Shown here in pieces: positions 15,764-27,523 of a DNA stretch of 64,000 bases (positions within the stretch are counted from its first letter, which is position 1; each line of letters opens with the position of its first letter). The position numbers and the translations under genes are program-made. The notes under the pieces are model-generated. The model was not told the origin of the DNA and searched no databases. It was given only the letters and a program-made list of their open reading frames with translations. Source of the stretch: Halobacillus salinarum (GTDB lineage Bacteria; Bacillota; Bacilli; Bacillales; Halobacillaceae); assembly GCF_022919095.1 (NCBI RefSeq), contig NZ_CP095073.1, positions 2,852,001 to 2,916,000 on the forward strand, in the 5' to 3' direction.

Positions 15764-17173
15764 TTATTTAACGATATGAATCGGCTGACCTATAGCTACT
15801 TCTGCAGCTTCCATCGTTACTTCACCTAGAGTTGGGTGAGCATGGATAGTAAGCGCAAGGTCTTCCGCAGTCATACCAGCTTCGATCGCAAGTCCAAGCT
15901 CAGCAATCATATCACTGGCATTCGGTCCTGCAATTTGGGCTCCGATTACAAGATCGTCTTCTTTACGAGTGATCAGTTTTAAGAAACCGTCACTGTCATT
16001 CAGGGAAAGTGCACGTCCATTTGCTCCGAATGGGAATTTGGAAGCTTTCACATCATATCCAGCATCTTTAGCTTCCTGCTCGGTGTAACCTACTGAGGCA
16101 AGTTCAGGATCAGAGAATACGACTGCAGGGATTCCTAGATAGTCAATTTCAGCGTTCTCCCCACCGATTACTTCCGCCGCCACTTTTCCTTCATAAGATG
16201 CTTTGTGAGCTAGCGGTGGTCCTTCAACGATGTCCCCAATAGCAAAGATGTTGTCGATACTTGTACGACATTGCTTATCAATGTTGATTAAGCCTTTATC
16301 AGTCATATCAAGCCCCAGTTCTTCAAGGCCGATTTCATCCGTATTCGGGCGGCGGCCTACAGTAACTAATACGTAATCTGCATCAATGGTTTTTTCTTCG
16401 CCTTTGACTTCATACGTCACTGTTACTCCATCTTCTTTTTCCTCTACACCTTTTGCCATAGCATTGGTAACTATTTCTACGCCTTTTTTCTTCAAACGTT
16501 TTTTAACGAGGGAAGACATTTGTTTTTCGAATCCGCCAAGAATTTCTTTCATTCCTTCAAGGATCGTTACTTCTGTATCAAAGTTAGCATACGCTGTGCC
16601 AAGCTCTGTACCAATATACCCTCCACCGATTACAACCATCTTCTTAGGCACTTCTTGTAAAGCTAAAGCGCCTGTAGAGTCGATCACTCGATCAGAGAAT
16701 TTAAAGTCTGGAAGCTCTATTGGACGGGATCCAGTAGCGATAATGCAATTATTGAACGTATAGGTCTGGGAATTTTTCTCATCCATAACACGAACAGTGT
16801 TCTTATCCACAAAATAAACTTCGCCTTTCACGATGTCTACTTTGTTTCCTTTTAGAAGACCCTCTACACCACCGGTCAGCTTTTGAACAACACTGCTTTT
16901 CCATTCTTGGACTTTGGAAAAATCAACCGTTGTATTTTCTGATTTAATTCCCATATCTTCTGCACCTTTGGCATGTTCAAACCGATGACCAGCTTGAATT
17001 AAAGCCTTGGAAGGCACACAACCAACGTTTAAACATACACCGCCCAGATTGCCTTTATCAACAATCGTTACGTTTTGTCCAGTCTGTGCTGCGCGAATAG
17101 CGGCGACGTAACCTCCTGGACCAGCGCCTACGACTAATGTGTCTAGTTCAATTGGGAAATCTCCTACTACCAT
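15764..17173 (-). CDS. pdhD: Dihydrolipoyl dehydrogenase E3 of pyruvate dehydrogenase
   Basis: FAD-dependent disulfide oxidoreductase, 469 residues, that reoxidises dihydrolipoyl groups with NAD+. The FAD-binding [17 protein letters not shown] lies at residues 14-30, the redox-active disulfide in [15 protein letters not shown] near 45, the NAD-binding [12 protein letters not shown] near 180, and the catalytic His-Glu pair in [14 protein letters not shown] near 445. The start MVVGDFPIE is identical to B. subtilis PdhD. It is the last gene of pdhABCD, five bases after pdhC. B. subtilis shares this E3 with other 2-oxoacid dehydrogenases. Confidence 0.96.
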   Translation of the reverse strand: MVVGDFPIELDTLVVGAGPGGYVAAIRAAQTGQNVTIVDKGNLGGVCLNVGCVPSKALIQAGHRFEHAKGAEDMGIKSENTTVDFSKVQEWKSSVVQKLTGGVEGLLKGNKVDIVKGEVYFVDKNTVRVMDEKNSQTYTFNNCIIATGSRPIELPDFKFSDRVIDSTGALALQEVPKKMVVIGGGYIGTELGTAYANFDTEVTILEGMKEILGGFEKQMSSLVKKRLKKKGVEIVTNAMAKGVEEKEDGVTVTYEVKGEEKTIDADYVLVTVGRRPNTDEIGLEELGLDMTDKGLINIDKQCRTSIDNIFAIGDIVEGPPLAHKASYEGKVAAEVIGGENAEIDYLGIPAVVFSDPELASVGYTEQEAKDAGYDVKASKFPFGANGRALSLNDSDGFLKLITRKEDDLVIGAQIAGPNASDMIAELGLAIEAGMTAEDLALTIHAHPTLGEVTMEAAEVAIGQPIHIVK

Positions 17174-17178
17174 ATACT

Positions 17179-18486
17179 TTACGCCTCCATCATAATTAGT
17201 TGTGGATCGTTTAGTAAACGCTTGATGTGGTTCATTGCATGTTGAGCTGTCGCACCATCAATCATCCGGTGGTCGAAGCTTAGAGACAGTGCAAGAACAG
17301 GAGCAACGACTACTTCTCCATCACGAACCATTGGTTTTTCAGCAATACGGCCGATACCAAGAATAGCCACTTCAGGATGGTTAATAACTGGAGTGAACCA
17401 CTGACCGCCTGCAGAACCAATATTCGTAATCGTAGTTGATGCACCTTTCATTTCTTCAGATGTGAGTTTACCGTCACGAGCTTTTACAGCAAGTTCATTG
17501 ATTTCACTTGAAATTGAGAAAATGGACTTGCGGTCTGCATCTTTCACTACAGGCACAAGCAAGCCTTTATCCGTGTCTGCGGCTATACCAATGTTGTAGT
17601 AATGCTTTTGGATAATCTCATCTGTACTATCATCCAGGGAAGTGTTCAGCACAGGGAACTTCTTCGTAGCTGATACTAAAGCTTTGACGACATATGGAAG
17701 ATAAGTCAATTTAATATCTTGTTCTGCGGCCACAGCTTTAAACTTCTTACGGTGAGCTACAAGCTCTGTAACATCCACTTCATCCATTAGTGTAACATGC
17801 GGAGCCGTCTGTTTTGAATTAACCATTGCTTTAGCAATTGCCTTGCGCATACCGCTCATTTTCTCACGAGTTTCAGGATAAGCTTCACCTGCAGCCGGTA
17901 CCGATTGTTGGGAAGCTGCTTCTTCTTTCTCTTCTTTTCCTTCAGCTGCTGGCTCTTCCGTTTGTTCGCCGCTCATGAAGCTTTCGACATCTTCTTTTAA
18001 GATACGGCCATTTTTTCCAGAGCCATTAACTTGACGGATATCTACGTCATTATCACGAGCAAACTTGCGGACAGAAGGCATGGCAATGACACGTTTTCCA
18101 TCTTCTTCAGCCGTTTCTTCTTCTTTAGCAGCAGGGGCTTCTTCTTTTGTTTCTTTTTTCTCATCTTTTTCTTCAGAAGCTTGCTGATCTTTTTCAGCTT
18201 CTTTTGTTTCTTCTTGCTTTTCTTCTTCGCTGTCGTCAGATTCGTATCCTTCAGCGTCAAAACTGATGATGACTTCTCCAACAGTAGTCGTTTCGCCTTC
18301 ATCAACATGTACATCTTTCACAGTACCGTCTACAGGAGATGGAATTTCAACAACGGCTTTGTCATTCTGTACTTCACAAAGCACGTCATCTTCTTTAACT
18401 TCATCGCCTTTTTTTACGAACCACTTTGCGATTTCACCTTCGTGGATACCCTCACCGATATCCGGCAGTTTAAATTCAAATGCCAA
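17179..18486 (-). CDS. pdhC: Dihydrolipoamide acetyltransferase E2 of pyruvate dehydrogenase
   Basis: 435-residue E2 core enzyme. One lipoyl domain (residues 1-80, lipoyl Lys43 in VQNDKAVVE), a long Glu/Lys-rich linker (about 85-128), the peripheral-subunit-binding domain ([14 protein letters not shown], near 135-175), a second acidic linker, then the catalytic domain with active site [10 protein letters not shown] near the C-terminus. ATG 18492 sits only two bases from AGGAGG; TTG 18486, eight bases away, is chosen and gives [19 protein letters not shown], as in B. subtilis. The linker is unusually acidic, in keeping with a halophile-leaning proteome. Confidence 0.95.
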   Translation of the reverse strand: MAFEFKLPDIGEGIHEGEIAKWFVKKGDEVKEDDVLCEVQNDKAVVEIPSPVDGTVKDVHVDEGETTTVGEVIISFDAEGYESDDSEEEKQEETKEAEKDQQASEEKDEKKETKEEAPAAKEEETAEEDGKRVIAMPSVRKFARDNDVDIRQVNGSGKNGRILKEDVESFMSGEQTEEPAAEGKEEKEEAASQQSVPAAGEAYPETREKMSGMRKAIAKAMVNSKQTAPHVTLMDEVDVTELVAHRKKFKAVAAEQDIKLTYLPYVVKALVSATKKFPVLNTSLDDSTDEIIQKHYYNIGIAADTDKGLLVPVVKDADRKSIFSISSEINELAVKARDGKLTSEEMKGASTTITNIGSAGGQWFTPVINHPEVAILGIGRIAEKPMVRDGEVVVAPVLALSLSFDHRMIDGATAQHAMNHIKRLLNDPQLIMMEA

Positions 18487-18514
18487 GGTCATTACCTCCT
18501 AAAATTAGGTTTAA

Positions 18515-19492
18515 TTAAAAGTTCAGGACGTTGTTTACTTTCTCCACTATCGTATTGTGATTTGGCAGCCATACTTCTTCTGCACTTGAGAATGGATAGA
18601 CGGTATCCGGTGCAGTAACACGAAGGACTGGAGCTTCAAGATGCAAAATCGCTTTTTCTTGAATTTCTGAAACTACGTGAGCAGCGATACCTGCCTGTTT
18701 TTGCGCTTCTTGCACTACGACAGCGCGGTTGGTTTTTTCTACAGATTTAAGAATGGTTTCATAATCGACAGGACTCACTGTGCGAAGATCAATTACTTCT
18801 GCGCTTACCCCGTCTTTTTCCAATTCGTCTGCTGCTTTCAGGCAAGAGTGTACCATGGCACCGTAAGCTACAAGAGTGACATCCTTTCCTTCTCGCTTCA
18901 CTTCTGCTTTTCCAAGTTCAAGGGTGTACTCTTCCTCAGGAACTTCATCGCGGAAGGAACGATACAGCTTCATATGCTCAAGGAAAATGACCGGGTCATT
19001 ATCACGAATCGATTGAATTAGCAGTCCTTTTGCGTCATATGGAGATGAAGGAATGACTACTTTTAACCCAGGCTGTTGAGCCATCAATCCTTCCAGGCTG
19101 TCCGCGTGAAGTTCTGGTGTATGCACTCCTCCACCGAATGGAGAACGGATAGTAATCGGCATCTGGCGAGTGTTACCAGAACGATAGCGGTAGCGGGCCA
19201 TTTGGCCATTGATTGCATCCATCGTTTCATAAACGAAGCCGAAGAATTGAATTTCCGGTACTGGACGGAAATCCTGCAGGGCAAGTCCAATAGACATACC
19301 GCCGATACCTGACTCAGCAAGAGGTGTATCGAAAACGCGGTCTTCACCGAATTCATCCTGAAGACCTTCTGTTGCACGGAACACGCCGCCGTTTTGACCA
19401 ACGTCTTCACCGAATACCAGCACGTTTTCATCATTTTTTAACTCTGTGCGTAATGCGTCTGTGATGGCTTGAATCATTGTCATTTGTGCCAT
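18515..19492 (-). CDS. pdhB: Pyruvate dehydrogenase E1 beta subunit
   Basis: 325-residue beta subunit of the thiamine-diphosphate-dependent E1, which decarboxylates pyruvate and acetylates the lipoyl group of PdhC. Family blocks [15 protein letters not shown] near residue 27, [17 protein letters not shown] near 56, [17 protein letters not shown] near 110 and the C-terminal [17 protein letters not shown] are intact. It follows pdhA by three bases, which suggests translational coupling, and precedes pdhC by 28. Same order as in B. subtilis. Confidence 0.96.
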   Translation of the reverse strand: MAQMTMIQAITDALRTELKNDENVLVFGEDVGQNGGVFRATEGLQDEFGEDRVFDTPLAESGIGGMSIGLALQDFRPVPEIQFFGFVYETMDAINGQMARYRYRSGNTRQMPITIRSPFGGGVHTPELHADSLEGLMAQQPGLKVVIPSSPYDAKGLLIQSIRDNDPVIFLEHMKLYRSFRDEVPEEEYTLELGKAEVKREGKDVTLVAYGAMVHSCLKAADELEKDGVSAEVIDLRTVSPVDYETILKSVEKTNRAVVVQEAQKQAGIAAHVVSEIQEKAILHLEAPVLRVTAPDTVYPFSSAEEVWLPNHNTIVEKVNNVLNF

Positions 19493-19495
19493 GAT

Positions 19496-20584
<1,089 letters not shown>

Positions 20585-20774
20585 TCACCTCTTCCTTTCT
20601 ACTTTAAAAAAATGGATGCTGTGAGTAGCTTTCCCAATTATGAAAAAAAACTGTACCGATTTGCTCTTTACGTTTTACCCTGTACACTTCTTCACTAATC
20701 ATCAGTGCGGCAGCAACTGCAAACTGTTACATTCATTCAGCAAAAAAAAATGGTACAATGTTAATCCTCTTAGT

Positions 20775-20804
20775 AGTTTAGCTCAAAATGACAAGATTCG
20801 TCAA
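20775..20804 (-). promoter_or_regulatory. Candidate pdh operon promoter
   Basis: TTGACG and TAAACT on the minus strand with an 18-base spacer, about 190 bases upstream of pdhA. Confidence 0.4.
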
Positions 20805-20950
20805 TTACTTCGAAATGGATAATCATATATGGAGATGCACAAATGTCAATTTTCGACAAATCGAGCGCTGTATAAGCAGTGGTACCCTTATACTGTACCA
20901 CCTCATTTTTAAGCCTGTATTAATTTTACTTTGTTTTATTTTTCGATGCA

Positions 20951-20989
20951 AATAAAAATAACCGTCTTATCCAGACGGTTATTTTTATT
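20951..20989 (-). terminator. Terminator after ykyA
   Basis: Twelve-base stem AAATAACCGTCT / AGACGGTTATTT with T-rich flanks on both strands, ten bases beyond the ykyA stop. Confidence 0.78.
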
Positions 20990-21000
20990 CAAGTTTTTGC

Positions 21001-21726
21001 TTACTCTCCCGATCCTGAGCCGCTTTCACTCTTATCGTTTGATGATCCGGAGTTATTATTCCCAGATTCTTCATATTCAACTTTTAAACCTGCTGCTTCA
21101 TAAAATTCTTTTTTTAATTGATTGTATTTTTCTGTATAGCTGTTAAATTGTTTATTAGCTTCAATCACTTCATCATACGTACTATTGATTTGCTTGATTT
21201 GTGCCTGCAGGTCTTCTTCTTTCAAGTCTTTGTTTTGAAGCATTTTATATAGTTCTGAATCATGCTTTAACGCCGTTTTGTAAGACTTGTACAAGTCTTG
21301 ATAAGCATCATACCGTTTTTGCATGGTATCATAGAGTTCATCGGCTTTATCTTTTGCTTCTTTTTTATCTTCATCCATCTCACTGATCAGAGGTTTAATC
21401 TTATCGAATTCTTCCTTCGCGGAATCTATACTCTCTTTTTCCATTTCGAGCTTCTCTTTTCTCTGCTCAACAATATCAGCCGCTTTAGAAGACAATTTTT
21501 TAATTTTATCGAATTCGTCCATACTCAAATCAATGATTTGGTTATAGAGATCGTTTTCTTTGTTTTCTAAATCCACTAATGGCTGCTGCTGCTCACGAAA
21601 CGTATCCTCTAAGGAAACCGCTTTTTCCAAGTGGTCATAAATCTCTTCCTGCGCGGACTTGCCATTGCAGGCAGTTAGAAGCAAAACCGCAAAAGCCATA
21701 ATCCCCAAAACAAAACGTGACTGCAC
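21001..21726 (-). CDS. ykyA: YkyA family cell-wall-binding-type lipoprotein
   Basis: 241-residue lipoprotein. Signal peptide with lipobox LTAC (Cys20), then a long, charged, heptad-rich helical region (residues about 25-215; KIKKLSSKAADIVEQRKEKL) likely to form coiled coils, then a Ser/Gly/Asn-rich tail. It matches the YkyA family and its place beside pdhA in B. subtilis. GTG start (MQSRF) with GGGGGAAG upstream. Function unknown; a surface location follows from the lipobox. Confidence 0.86.
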   Translation of the reverse strand: MQSRFVLGIMAFAVLLLTACNGKSAQEEIYDHLEKAVSLEDTFREQQQPLVDLENKENDLYNQIIDLSMDEFDKIKKLSSKAADIVEQRKEKLEMEKESIDSAKEEFDKIKPLISEMDEDKKEAKDKADELYDTMQKRYDAYQDLYKSYKTALKHDSELYKMLQNKDLKEEDLQAQIKQINSTYDEVIEANKQFNSYTEKYNQLKKEFYEAAGLKVEYEESGNNNSGSSNDKSESGSGSGE

Positions 21727-21930
21727 AAAACTTCCCCCTTAATAAAAAATCATACGAATCCTAATTGTATTCTCACCATCTCTATCATAGTATAATATAT
21801 GAAAATAAATTGAAAGAGCCATTTCCACAAACTTTCCAATTTGTGGATAATTTCCGTCAATTGCTTCTGCTGCAGGCTCTATCGTATGTTAAACTTTGAA
21901 TGCAGAAGTTGTAGAGAAAGGATGAACAAG

Positions 21931-22485
21931 ATGATCACCATGGATGATATTGTACGGGAAGGGCATCCTGCTTTAAGAAAAGTGACCGATGAAGTACCTC
22001 TACCACCAACCGAAGAGGATACCCATACGTTAAGCGAAATGCTCGAATATCTAAAAAACAGCCAGGACGAAGCTGTGTGTGAACGATACAGCCTCAGACC
22101 CGGGGTTGGTTTAGCTGCACCGCAAATTAATGTAAACAAGCGCATGATCGCTGTGCATTTTACAGATTTAAAAGACCGTTCGTACAGCTACGGTTTGTTC
22201 AATCCGAAAATCGTCAGCCACTCCGTTGAGAAAACTTACCTTTCAAGTGGAGAGGGCTGCTTATCAGTGGACAGGGACGTTCCTGGTTATGTTCCCAGAT
22301 ATCGAAGAATTACCGTTAAAGCAACAGATTTGGAAGGAAACGAAGTGAAGCTGCGGTTGAAGGATTATGCAGCCATTGTTTTTCAACATGAAATTGACCA
22401 TTTACACGGAATCATGTTCTATGATCATATCGATGCGGAACAGCCTTTTAAAGAACCGGAAGGGGCTTTGCCGGTAGATAGATAA
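21931..22485 (+). CDS. def: Peptide deformylase
   Basis: 184-residue metalloenzyme removing the formyl group from nascent protein N-termini. The three family motifs are intact: GVGLAAPQ (motif I), EGCLSV with the metal-ligand Cys (motif II) and QHEIDHLHG with two metal His and catalytic Glu (motif III). It is the type-2 Gram-positive form, like B. subtilis YkrB/DefB, and has the same neighbours. ATG 21931 (MITMDDIV) is chosen because AAAGG lies nine bases upstream; an ATG at 21922 abuts that site. Confidence 0.94.
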   Translation: MITMDDIVREGHPALRKVTDEVPLPPTEEDTHTLSEMLEYLKNSQDEAVCERYSLRPGVGLAAPQINVNKRMIAVHFTDLKDRSYSYGLFNPKIVSHSVEKTYLSSGEGCLSVDRDVPGYVPRYRRITVKATDLEGNEVKLRLKDYAAIVFQHEIDHLHGIMFYDHIDAEQPFKEPEGALPVDR

Positions 22486-22510
22486 AGTCTAGGGGGTCTC
22501 CCTAGACTTT
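22484..22510. terminator. Shared terminator def/ykrA
   Basis: Eleven-base stem AAAGTCTAGGG / CCCTAGACTTT between convergent stops; T runs are short. Confidence 0.65.
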
Positions 22511-23290
22511 ACTTCTTTCCAATAATTTTAAATCATAAATCGCTTTTACCAGCCCACCTTCATTTACATCTGCCGTAACCATATCACTAACCTCTTTTGT
22601 TTCCTTTACTGCATTTCCCATCGCAACCCCGATTCCTGCATCCCGGATCATTTCGATGTCATTTAATCCATCGCCAAACGCATACGTGTCGTCCATGCTT
22701 AATCCAGCCGCTTCTACTAATTTTCTAATCCCGTTTGCTTTTGAACCACCACTGGGAAGCACGTCGCACGAAAACTGATGCCAGCGGATATAATCAAATG
22801 CTGGATACGCTTGACGGTATCTGTTGATCTCATCCCCTTCACAAAACAACAAGGACTGGTAAATCTCCCTATCTTTATAAAATGTGGGATCAATTTCAGG
22901 ATAATCAAAGTGAAGAGAACTCAGGCTTTCCTGAATAAAATCTTGGCCGGCATCGGTGGCTTTCATCTCCTGGTGATTCATGTAAACCAACGGATGTTCA
23001 CTTTCTCTTGCCTTCACAGATAACTGCTCAAGTTGTTCACTATTTAAAGGATTTTTGAATACAGGCGTTCCTTCAAACACAACAAACTGACCATTGAAGC
23101 TTACATAAGAATCGATTCCCAACACTTTTCTAATATCTTCATACATAAACGGGGCTCTGCCAGTAGCTATAGCACAATACACACCACTCCTCTGCAGCTC
23201 CTTCACAGCCTGAATTGTTTCATCCTGGAGCTTCTTCTGGTGATTCAGCAGTGTCCCATCTATATCAAAAAAAGCAATTTTCTTACTCAT
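22502..23290 (-). CDS. ykrA: HAD-superfamily Cof-type phosphatase (YkrA)
   Basis: 262-residue haloacid dehalogenase-like hydrolase of subclass IIB. Motif I AFFDIDGTLL holds the nucleophile Asp, motif II lies in CAIATGRAP, and motif IV FGDGLNDIEMIRDAGIGVAM near the C-terminus carries the Mg2+ ligands. Such enzymes dephosphorylate sugar phosphates or flavin precursors; substrate unknown. The start MSKKIAFFD is fixed by GGAGGGG; a longer frame to 23305 lacks support. Position between def and rpoY matches B. subtilis ykrA. Confidence 0.9.
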   Translation of the reverse strand: MSKKIAFFDIDGTLLNHQKKLQDETIQAVKELQRSGVYCAIATGRAPFMYEDIRKVLGIDSYVSFNGQFVVFEGTPVFKNPLNSEQLEQLSVKARESEHPLVYMNHQEMKATDAGQDFIQESLSSLHFDYPEIDPTFYKDREIYQSLLFCEGDEINRYRQAYPAFDYIRWHQFSCDVLPSGGSKANGIRKLVEAAGLSMDDTYAFGDGLNDIEMIRDAGIGVAMGNAVKETKEVSDMVTADVNEGGLVKAIYDLKLLERSKV

Positions 23291-23432
23291 TAAGTCCCCT
23301 CCCAAATATAAAAAGGTTTAACAAAGTGGAAAAACACGAATAAAATAATGATTCAATTGGCTATACTTTAGCACGAGTGGATAGGTTTGAGAAGTTAAAC
23401 ACAGGATAAAAAAAGAAATTCATACAATGTAA

Positions 23433-23461
23433 TTGTTTCATTCTTATACAAACCGTATTAT
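23433..23461 (+). promoter_or_regulatory. Promoter of the rpoY-rnjA leader
   Basis: TTGTTT and TATTAT with a 17-base spacer, predicting a transcript start near 23468 and a leader of about 255 nt before rpoY. Confidence 0.5.
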
Positions 23462-23536
23462 ACTAGAGATAACAGGGATTGGGCGGTATAACGTTTTTAA
23501 TGGTTTTCTTTATCATCGAAAGGAGATGGGTGCTCC

Positions 23537-23608
23537 ATGATGAAACGACTTAGAAGAAAGCTTAGAAAACGTATGAAAGATTTATTAAAACGGAAGACGT
23601 ATGCATAA
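23537..23608 (+). CDS. Possible 23-residue basic leader peptide
   Basis: A very short frame, [20 protein letters not shown] plus three residues, beginning 11 bases after AGGAG. Twelve of 23 residues are Lys or Arg, with an amphipathic helical pattern. It lies in the transcribed leader of rpoY-rnjA. It could be a leader peptide, a small ribosome- or RNA-binding peptide, or a chance frame. I know no homologue. Confidence 0.35.
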   Translation: MMKRLRRKLRKRMKDLLKRKTYA

Positions 23609-23723
23609 AAAACAACAATCTGCTTTTAGCATCTTTAATCATTACCAGCGGGTAAATAATCATGCTATTATTAGTGGCAGAACAAGAATGTGGAAATTAT
23701 ATCTAGTTAGGAGAGATAAAGTA

Positions 23724-23933
23724 ATGATTTTTAAAGTACTATATCAGGAACTCGCGAAAGAAGTTCCTGTTCGCGAACGTACACAGGCCTTGTACGTAGA
23801 AGCGGATACAGAGAGACAGGTACGTAAAAAACTGGCCAGTAAAAATATAAATATTGAGTATATCCAGGTGTTAGATGAGGATCACTTGGCTTACGAGAAG
23901 CAGTCAGAAGATTTTTCTCTGGAGAATGTTTAA
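23724..23933 (+). CDS. rpoY: RNA polymerase epsilon subunit
   Basis: 69-residue protein beginning [20 protein letters not shown], which matches the small Firmicutes-specific epsilon subunit (YkzG) of RNA polymerase. TAGGAG lies ten bases before ATG. It is three bases upstream of rnjA, the conserved arrangement in Bacillales, so the two are translationally coupled and co-transcribed. A longer in-frame reading back to 23601 has no ribosome binding site and is not supported. Confidence 0.92.
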   Translation: MIFKVLYQELAKEVPVRERTQALYVEADTERQVRKKLASKNINIEYIQVLDEDHLAYEKQSEDFSLENV

Positions 23934-23936
23934 TTC

Positions 23937-25604
23937 ATGAAATTTGTTAAAAATGACCAAACCGCTGTGTTCGCCTTGGGTGGACTCGGTGAGATTGGTA
24001 AAAACACTTACGGAATTCAATTTCAGGACGAAATCATCCTCATCGATGCCGGAATTAAGTTTCCAGAAGATGAACTTTTAGGAATAGACTATGTCATTCC
24101 AGACTATACCTATATAGTTCAAAATCAAGATAAAATCAAGGGCTTGTTTATCACCCACGGCCACGAAGATCATATTGGCGGTATTCCTTATCTGTTAAGA
24201 GAAGTGAATATTCCTATTTATGCCGGTAAATTAGCTGCTGGTTTAATTCGTAATAAACTCGAAGAGCACGGATTATTACGAAACACAAAAATGTATACGA
24301 TTCAAGAAGATGACATTATTAAATTCCGTAAAACGTCTGTGTCCTTCTTCCGTACGACACACAGCATCCCTGATTCTTACGGAATTGTAGTAAAAACACC
24401 ACCCGGCAATATCGTTCACACTGGTGACTTTAAATTTGACTTCACCCCTGTAGGAGAACCCGCTAACCTCGCCAAAATGGCTGAGATTGGCAAAGAAGGT
24501 GTTCTTGCCCTGTTGTCAGATAGCACGAACAGCGAAGTACCCGGTTTTACAAAGTCTGAACGAGTCGTCGGCCAAAGCATCCAGGATATCTTTACAAGGG
24601 TAAACGGCCGATTGATTTTTGCCACTTTCGCTTCTAATATTCACCGTTTACAGCAAGTCGTTGAAGCAGCTGTAAGAAATAATCGTAAGGTTGCGGTGTT
24701 TGGCCGGAGCATGGAGGCATCAATAGCTATTGGTCAAGAACTAGGATATATCCGCGCTCCTAAAGAAACCTTTATCGATGCCCAGCAGATTAACCGGCTT
24801 CCTGCCCATGAAGTGGTTATCCTGTGTACGGGCTCTCAAGGTGAACCAATGGCGGCTCTTTCGCGCATAGCGAATGGTACCCACCGCCAAATCCAAATTA
24901 TGCCTGGCGACACAGTTGTGTTCTCTTCTTCCCCAATCCCTGGTAACACAATTAGTGTAAGCCGAACAATTAATAAGCTTTACCGTGCAGGAGCAGATGT
25001 TATTCATGGACCTTTAAATGATATTCATACTTCCGGTCATGGAAGCCAGGAAGAAATGAAGCTGATGCTTCGCTTAATTCGCCCAAGGTTCTTTATGCCG
25101 ATTCATGGTGAATACCGAATGTTGAAAGAACATGCGAAATTAAGCCATGACTGCGACGTAGATCCTGGTGATTGTTTCGTTATGGATAATGGAGACGTAC
25201 TTGCTTTAGGTAAAGACGAAGCAATGATTGCCGGAAAGATTCCATCCGGGTCTGTTTACGTAGATGGAAGTGGAATCGGAGATATCGGCAATATCGTCCT
25301 TCGAGACCGACGGATCCTGTCTGAAGAAGGACTGGTTATTGTTGTTGTAAGTATTAATATGAAGGAATTTAAGATCGCTTCCGGTCCTGATATCATTTCG
25401 AGAGGCTTTGTTTATATGAGAGAGTCCGAGGATCTTATCAAGGAAGCTCAAAAACTTGTTAATAATCACGTCGAAAAAGTAATGGATAGACGAACAACAC
25501 AGTGGTCGGAAATTAAAAATGAAATTACCGATACGATAGCACCATTCTTGTTTGAAAAAACAAAACGACGTCCTATGATCCTGCCGATCATAATGGAAGT
25601 ATAA
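23937..25604 (+). CDS. rnjA: Ribonuclease J1
   Basis: 555-residue metallo-beta-lactamase/beta-CASP nuclease acting as 5'-3' exo- and endoribonuclease in mRNA decay and rRNA maturation. The zinc motif [10 protein letters not shown] is near residue 73, further ligands in VHTGDFKFD near 160, beta-CASP motifs in [11 protein letters not shown] and in TSGHGSQEE, and [10 protein letters not shown] near 380. The C-terminal RNase J domain is complete. Co-transcribed with rpoY. A terminator follows. In B. subtilis RNase J1 also interacts with GapA bound by SR1P, whose gene is in this window. Confidence 0.96.
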   Translation: MKFVKNDQTAVFALGGLGEIGKNTYGIQFQDEIILIDAGIKFPEDELLGIDYVIPDYTYIVQNQDKIKGLFITHGHEDHIGGIPYLLREVNIPIYAGKLAAGLIRNKLEEHGLLRNTKMYTIQEDDIIKFRKTSVSFFRTTHSIPDSYGIVVKTPPGNIVHTGDFKFDFTPVGEPANLAKMAEIGKEGVLALLSDSTNSEVPGFTKSERVVGQSIQDIFTRVNGRLIFATFASNIHRLQQVVEAAVRNNRKVAVFGRSMEASIAIGQELGYIRAPKETFIDAQQINRLPAHEVVILCTGSQGEPMAALSRIANGTHRQIQIMPGDTVVFSSSPIPGNTISVSRTINKLYRAGADVIHGPLNDIHTSGHGSQEEMKLMLRLIRPRFFMPIHGEYRMLKEHAKLSHDCDVDPGDCFVMDNGDVLALGKDEAMIAGKIPSGSVYVDGSGIGDIGNIVLRDRRILSEEGLVIVVVSINMKEFKIASGPDIISRGFVYMRESEDLIKEAQKLVNNHVEKVMDRRTTQWSEIKNEITDTIAPFLFEKTKRRPMILPIIMEV

Positions 25605-25609
25605 AAAAG

Positions 25610-25632
25610 ACCCCGCCATGCGGGGTTTTTTT
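25610..25632. terminator. Terminator between rnjA and the pyruvate-oxidase-like gene
   Basis: Seven-base GC-rich stem ACCCCGC / GCGGGGT followed by T7 on the plus strand. Confidence 0.82.
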
Positions 25633-27352
25633 ATTTCAGCCTTTTTACTGCCTTTTTCATATCAGGCAGGTCCATACCTCCGGTTTCAAAGAAATTTTTG
25701 ATGAGATATTCTGAATAATGGACTGCTGAGTGATAATCAATGTGACCAGGAAGAGGGGCTTGCTCCTCAACCACTACATCAACGATGACGGGTTGATCGG
25801 ATACAAACGCCTGCTTCATTTTCGTTTCTAATTCACCATGACTTTCAATACGATACCCCACTCCTCCAGATGCTTCAGCGATCTTAGCATAATCAATTTC
25901 TCCTAACTCCGTTTTATATGGAAGATGTCCCATTTGTGCCTGCTCATATTTAATGAGTCCTAACTTACTATTATTAAGCACAATAATCTTAATAGGCAGC
26001 TGATACTTGACGGCCGTCACAAAGTCCTGCATAACCATGGAAAAGCCTCCATCACCGCAAATGCCGATGACTTGTTTATCAGGTTGAGCAATCTTCGCAG
26101 CCAGTGCTCCCGGAAGTCCGCTCCCCATTGTTGCAAGTCTCCCTGACACTACTAATCGTTGGTCAACAAAAGGTAGAAAACGCGAAACCCACACAGTTAC
26201 ATTTCCTACATCAACAGAAACGACCGCGCCTGGTTCCATCAGCTGTTCCAGCTGATACATCACTTGGGGAGCTTTAACAGGATCTTCGTGAATACGTTTC
26301 TCCCTTTGCAAGGAAATGCGCCATTCATTCATTTTTTCCTGATATTTTTCAAGGAAACCAGTAGATTCCTGCTGTTCAAGTTGGTCCGTCAACATTTTTA
26401 ACGTTTCTTTAGCGTCACCAGCAAGTCCGGCTTGAATCGGGTAATATCTTCCAAGATTAGAAGAATTAACATCAATTTGGATCGCTTTCGCTTTCTCAGG
26501 GAAAAATTCCCGATACGGAAATTGGGTTCCGACAAGCAGCACTAAGTCCGCTTCTTTCATTGCGTGGTAAGCTGGCTTCGTTCCTATTTGCCCATTGTGT
26601 CCAAGACAATAGGGATGCTGATCAGGAATGATTCCTTTTGCCAGTAGACTGAGAATGATCGGAGCGTTAATTTTCTCTGCAAATTCCAGCAGTTCTTCCC
26701 GTGCATCAATCGTCCCTTTCCCAGCCAGTATGACTGGTTTATCTGCTTCTTCAATCAGCTTCCTAGCCTGGTTGATATCTTCATTCCTTGGTACTTGCAA
26801 TGGTTGGTAGTACGTGCTGTTCGTCAACCTTTCTGATGATGTGTTTTTAGCTGCGAACAAGTCATCAGGCACAATTAGAACAGATACCCCCTTTTTGTCA
26901 TACGCTTCACGAACAGCTTGATTTAATAAATCAGGGAGCTGGTCTTCTCTTTCTGCCCGGCGATTAAAGACAGCAACGCCGTCGAACATCCGCTCTAAAT
27001 TAATTTCTTGAAAGGCATGCGTCCCTACTTTATCACTGCTTACCTGTCCCACTATCGCAAGAACCGGTGCATGGTCTTCTTTAGCATCATACAGGCCATT
27101 GAGTAAATGGATTGCTCCCGGTCCGGCAATGGATAAGCAAGTACCAATCTTACCTGTAAGCTTCGCGTAAGCAGATGCCGCTAATGCCCCAGTCTCCTCA
27201 TGCCTTACTTGAATAAAAGAAATGTCCTCACTTCTATTTCTTAAATCGTCGATAAATTCATTGATCGAATCACCGGGAAGTCCATAAATATGATTAACTT
27301 CCCAGTCTATTAAGTGCTGAATCAAGACTTCGCCTGTTCTTTGATCAAACAT
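25631..27352 (-). CDS. Thiamine-diphosphate-dependent pyruvate oxidase-like protein (YdaP type)
   Basis: 573-residue enzyme with the three-domain layout of the acetolactate synthase/pyruvate oxidase superfamily. The N-terminal pyrimidine domain has the catalytic Glu in VRHEETGALAASAYAK near residue 52, the middle FAD/nucleotide domain follows, and the C-terminal diphosphate motif is GDGGFSMVMQDFVTAVKYQLPIKIIVLNNS in outline (GDGG to LNNS). YdaP/PoxB-like members convert pyruvate to acetate or acetyl phosphate. ATG 27352 (MFDQRTGEV) is chosen since AGAGG lies nine bases away; two earlier ATGs crowd it. Monocistronic, at the left border of the arabinose block. Confidence 0.86.
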   Translation of the reverse strand: MFDQRTGEVLIQHLIDWEVNHIYGLPGDSINEFIDDLRNRSEDISFIQVRHEETGALAASAYAKLTGKIGTCLSIAGPGAIHLLNGLYDAKEDHAPVLAIVGQVSSDKVGTHAFQEINLERMFDGVAVFNRRAEREDQLPDLLNQAVREAYDKKGVSVLIVPDDLFAAKNTSSERLTNSTYYQPLQVPRNEDINQARKLIEEADKPVILAGKGTIDAREELLEFAEKINAPIILSLLAKGIIPDQHPYCLGHNGQIGTKPAYHAMKEADLVLLVGTQFPYREFFPEKAKAIQIDVNSSNLGRYYPIQAGLAGDAKETLKMLTDQLEQQESTGFLEKYQEKMNEWRISLQREKRIHEDPVKAPQVMYQLEQLMEPGAVVSVDVGNVTVWVSRFLPFVDQRLVVSGRLATMGSGLPGALAAKIAQPDKQVIGICGDGGFSMVMQDFVTAVKYQLPIKIIVLNNSKLGLIKYEQAQMGHLPYKTELGEIDYAKIAEASGGVGYRIESHGELETKMKQAFVSDQPVIVDVVVEEQAPLPGHIDYHSAVHYSEYLIKNFFETGGMDLPDMKKAVKRLK

Positions 27353-27417
27353 TCTCATCATCCTCTCTAAGATAACGGTTAATAAACTCTATAAAATACT
27401 TTATTTCCTCTAGGATA

Positions 27418-27460
27418 AAAAAATAAACCGCTTAGCACAGCGATTTCCTAGCAAGCGGTT
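27418..27460 (-). terminator. Second terminator of the arabinose operon
   Basis: AACCGCTT / AAGCGGTT stem with an 18-base-plus loop and a TATTTTTTT tail on the minus strand. Confidence 0.65.
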
Positions 27461-27476
27461 ACTCAGTCTTATGAAA

Positions 27477-27501
27477 ACAAAAAGGATGCCCAGCGACATC
27501 C
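27477..27501 (-). terminator. First terminator of the arabinose operon
   Basis: GGATG / CATCC stem with TTTTTG tail, 22 bases past araL. Two hairpins in tandem end the operon. Confidence 0.6.
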
Positions 27502-27523
27502 TCTAGTTTACGCTATTTACTAT

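Noticed and set aside
18031-18618. 195-codon plus-strand frame opposite pdhC
   Set aside because: It is the Phe/Ser-rich mirror of the Glu/Lys-rich PdhC linker; pdhC is certain.
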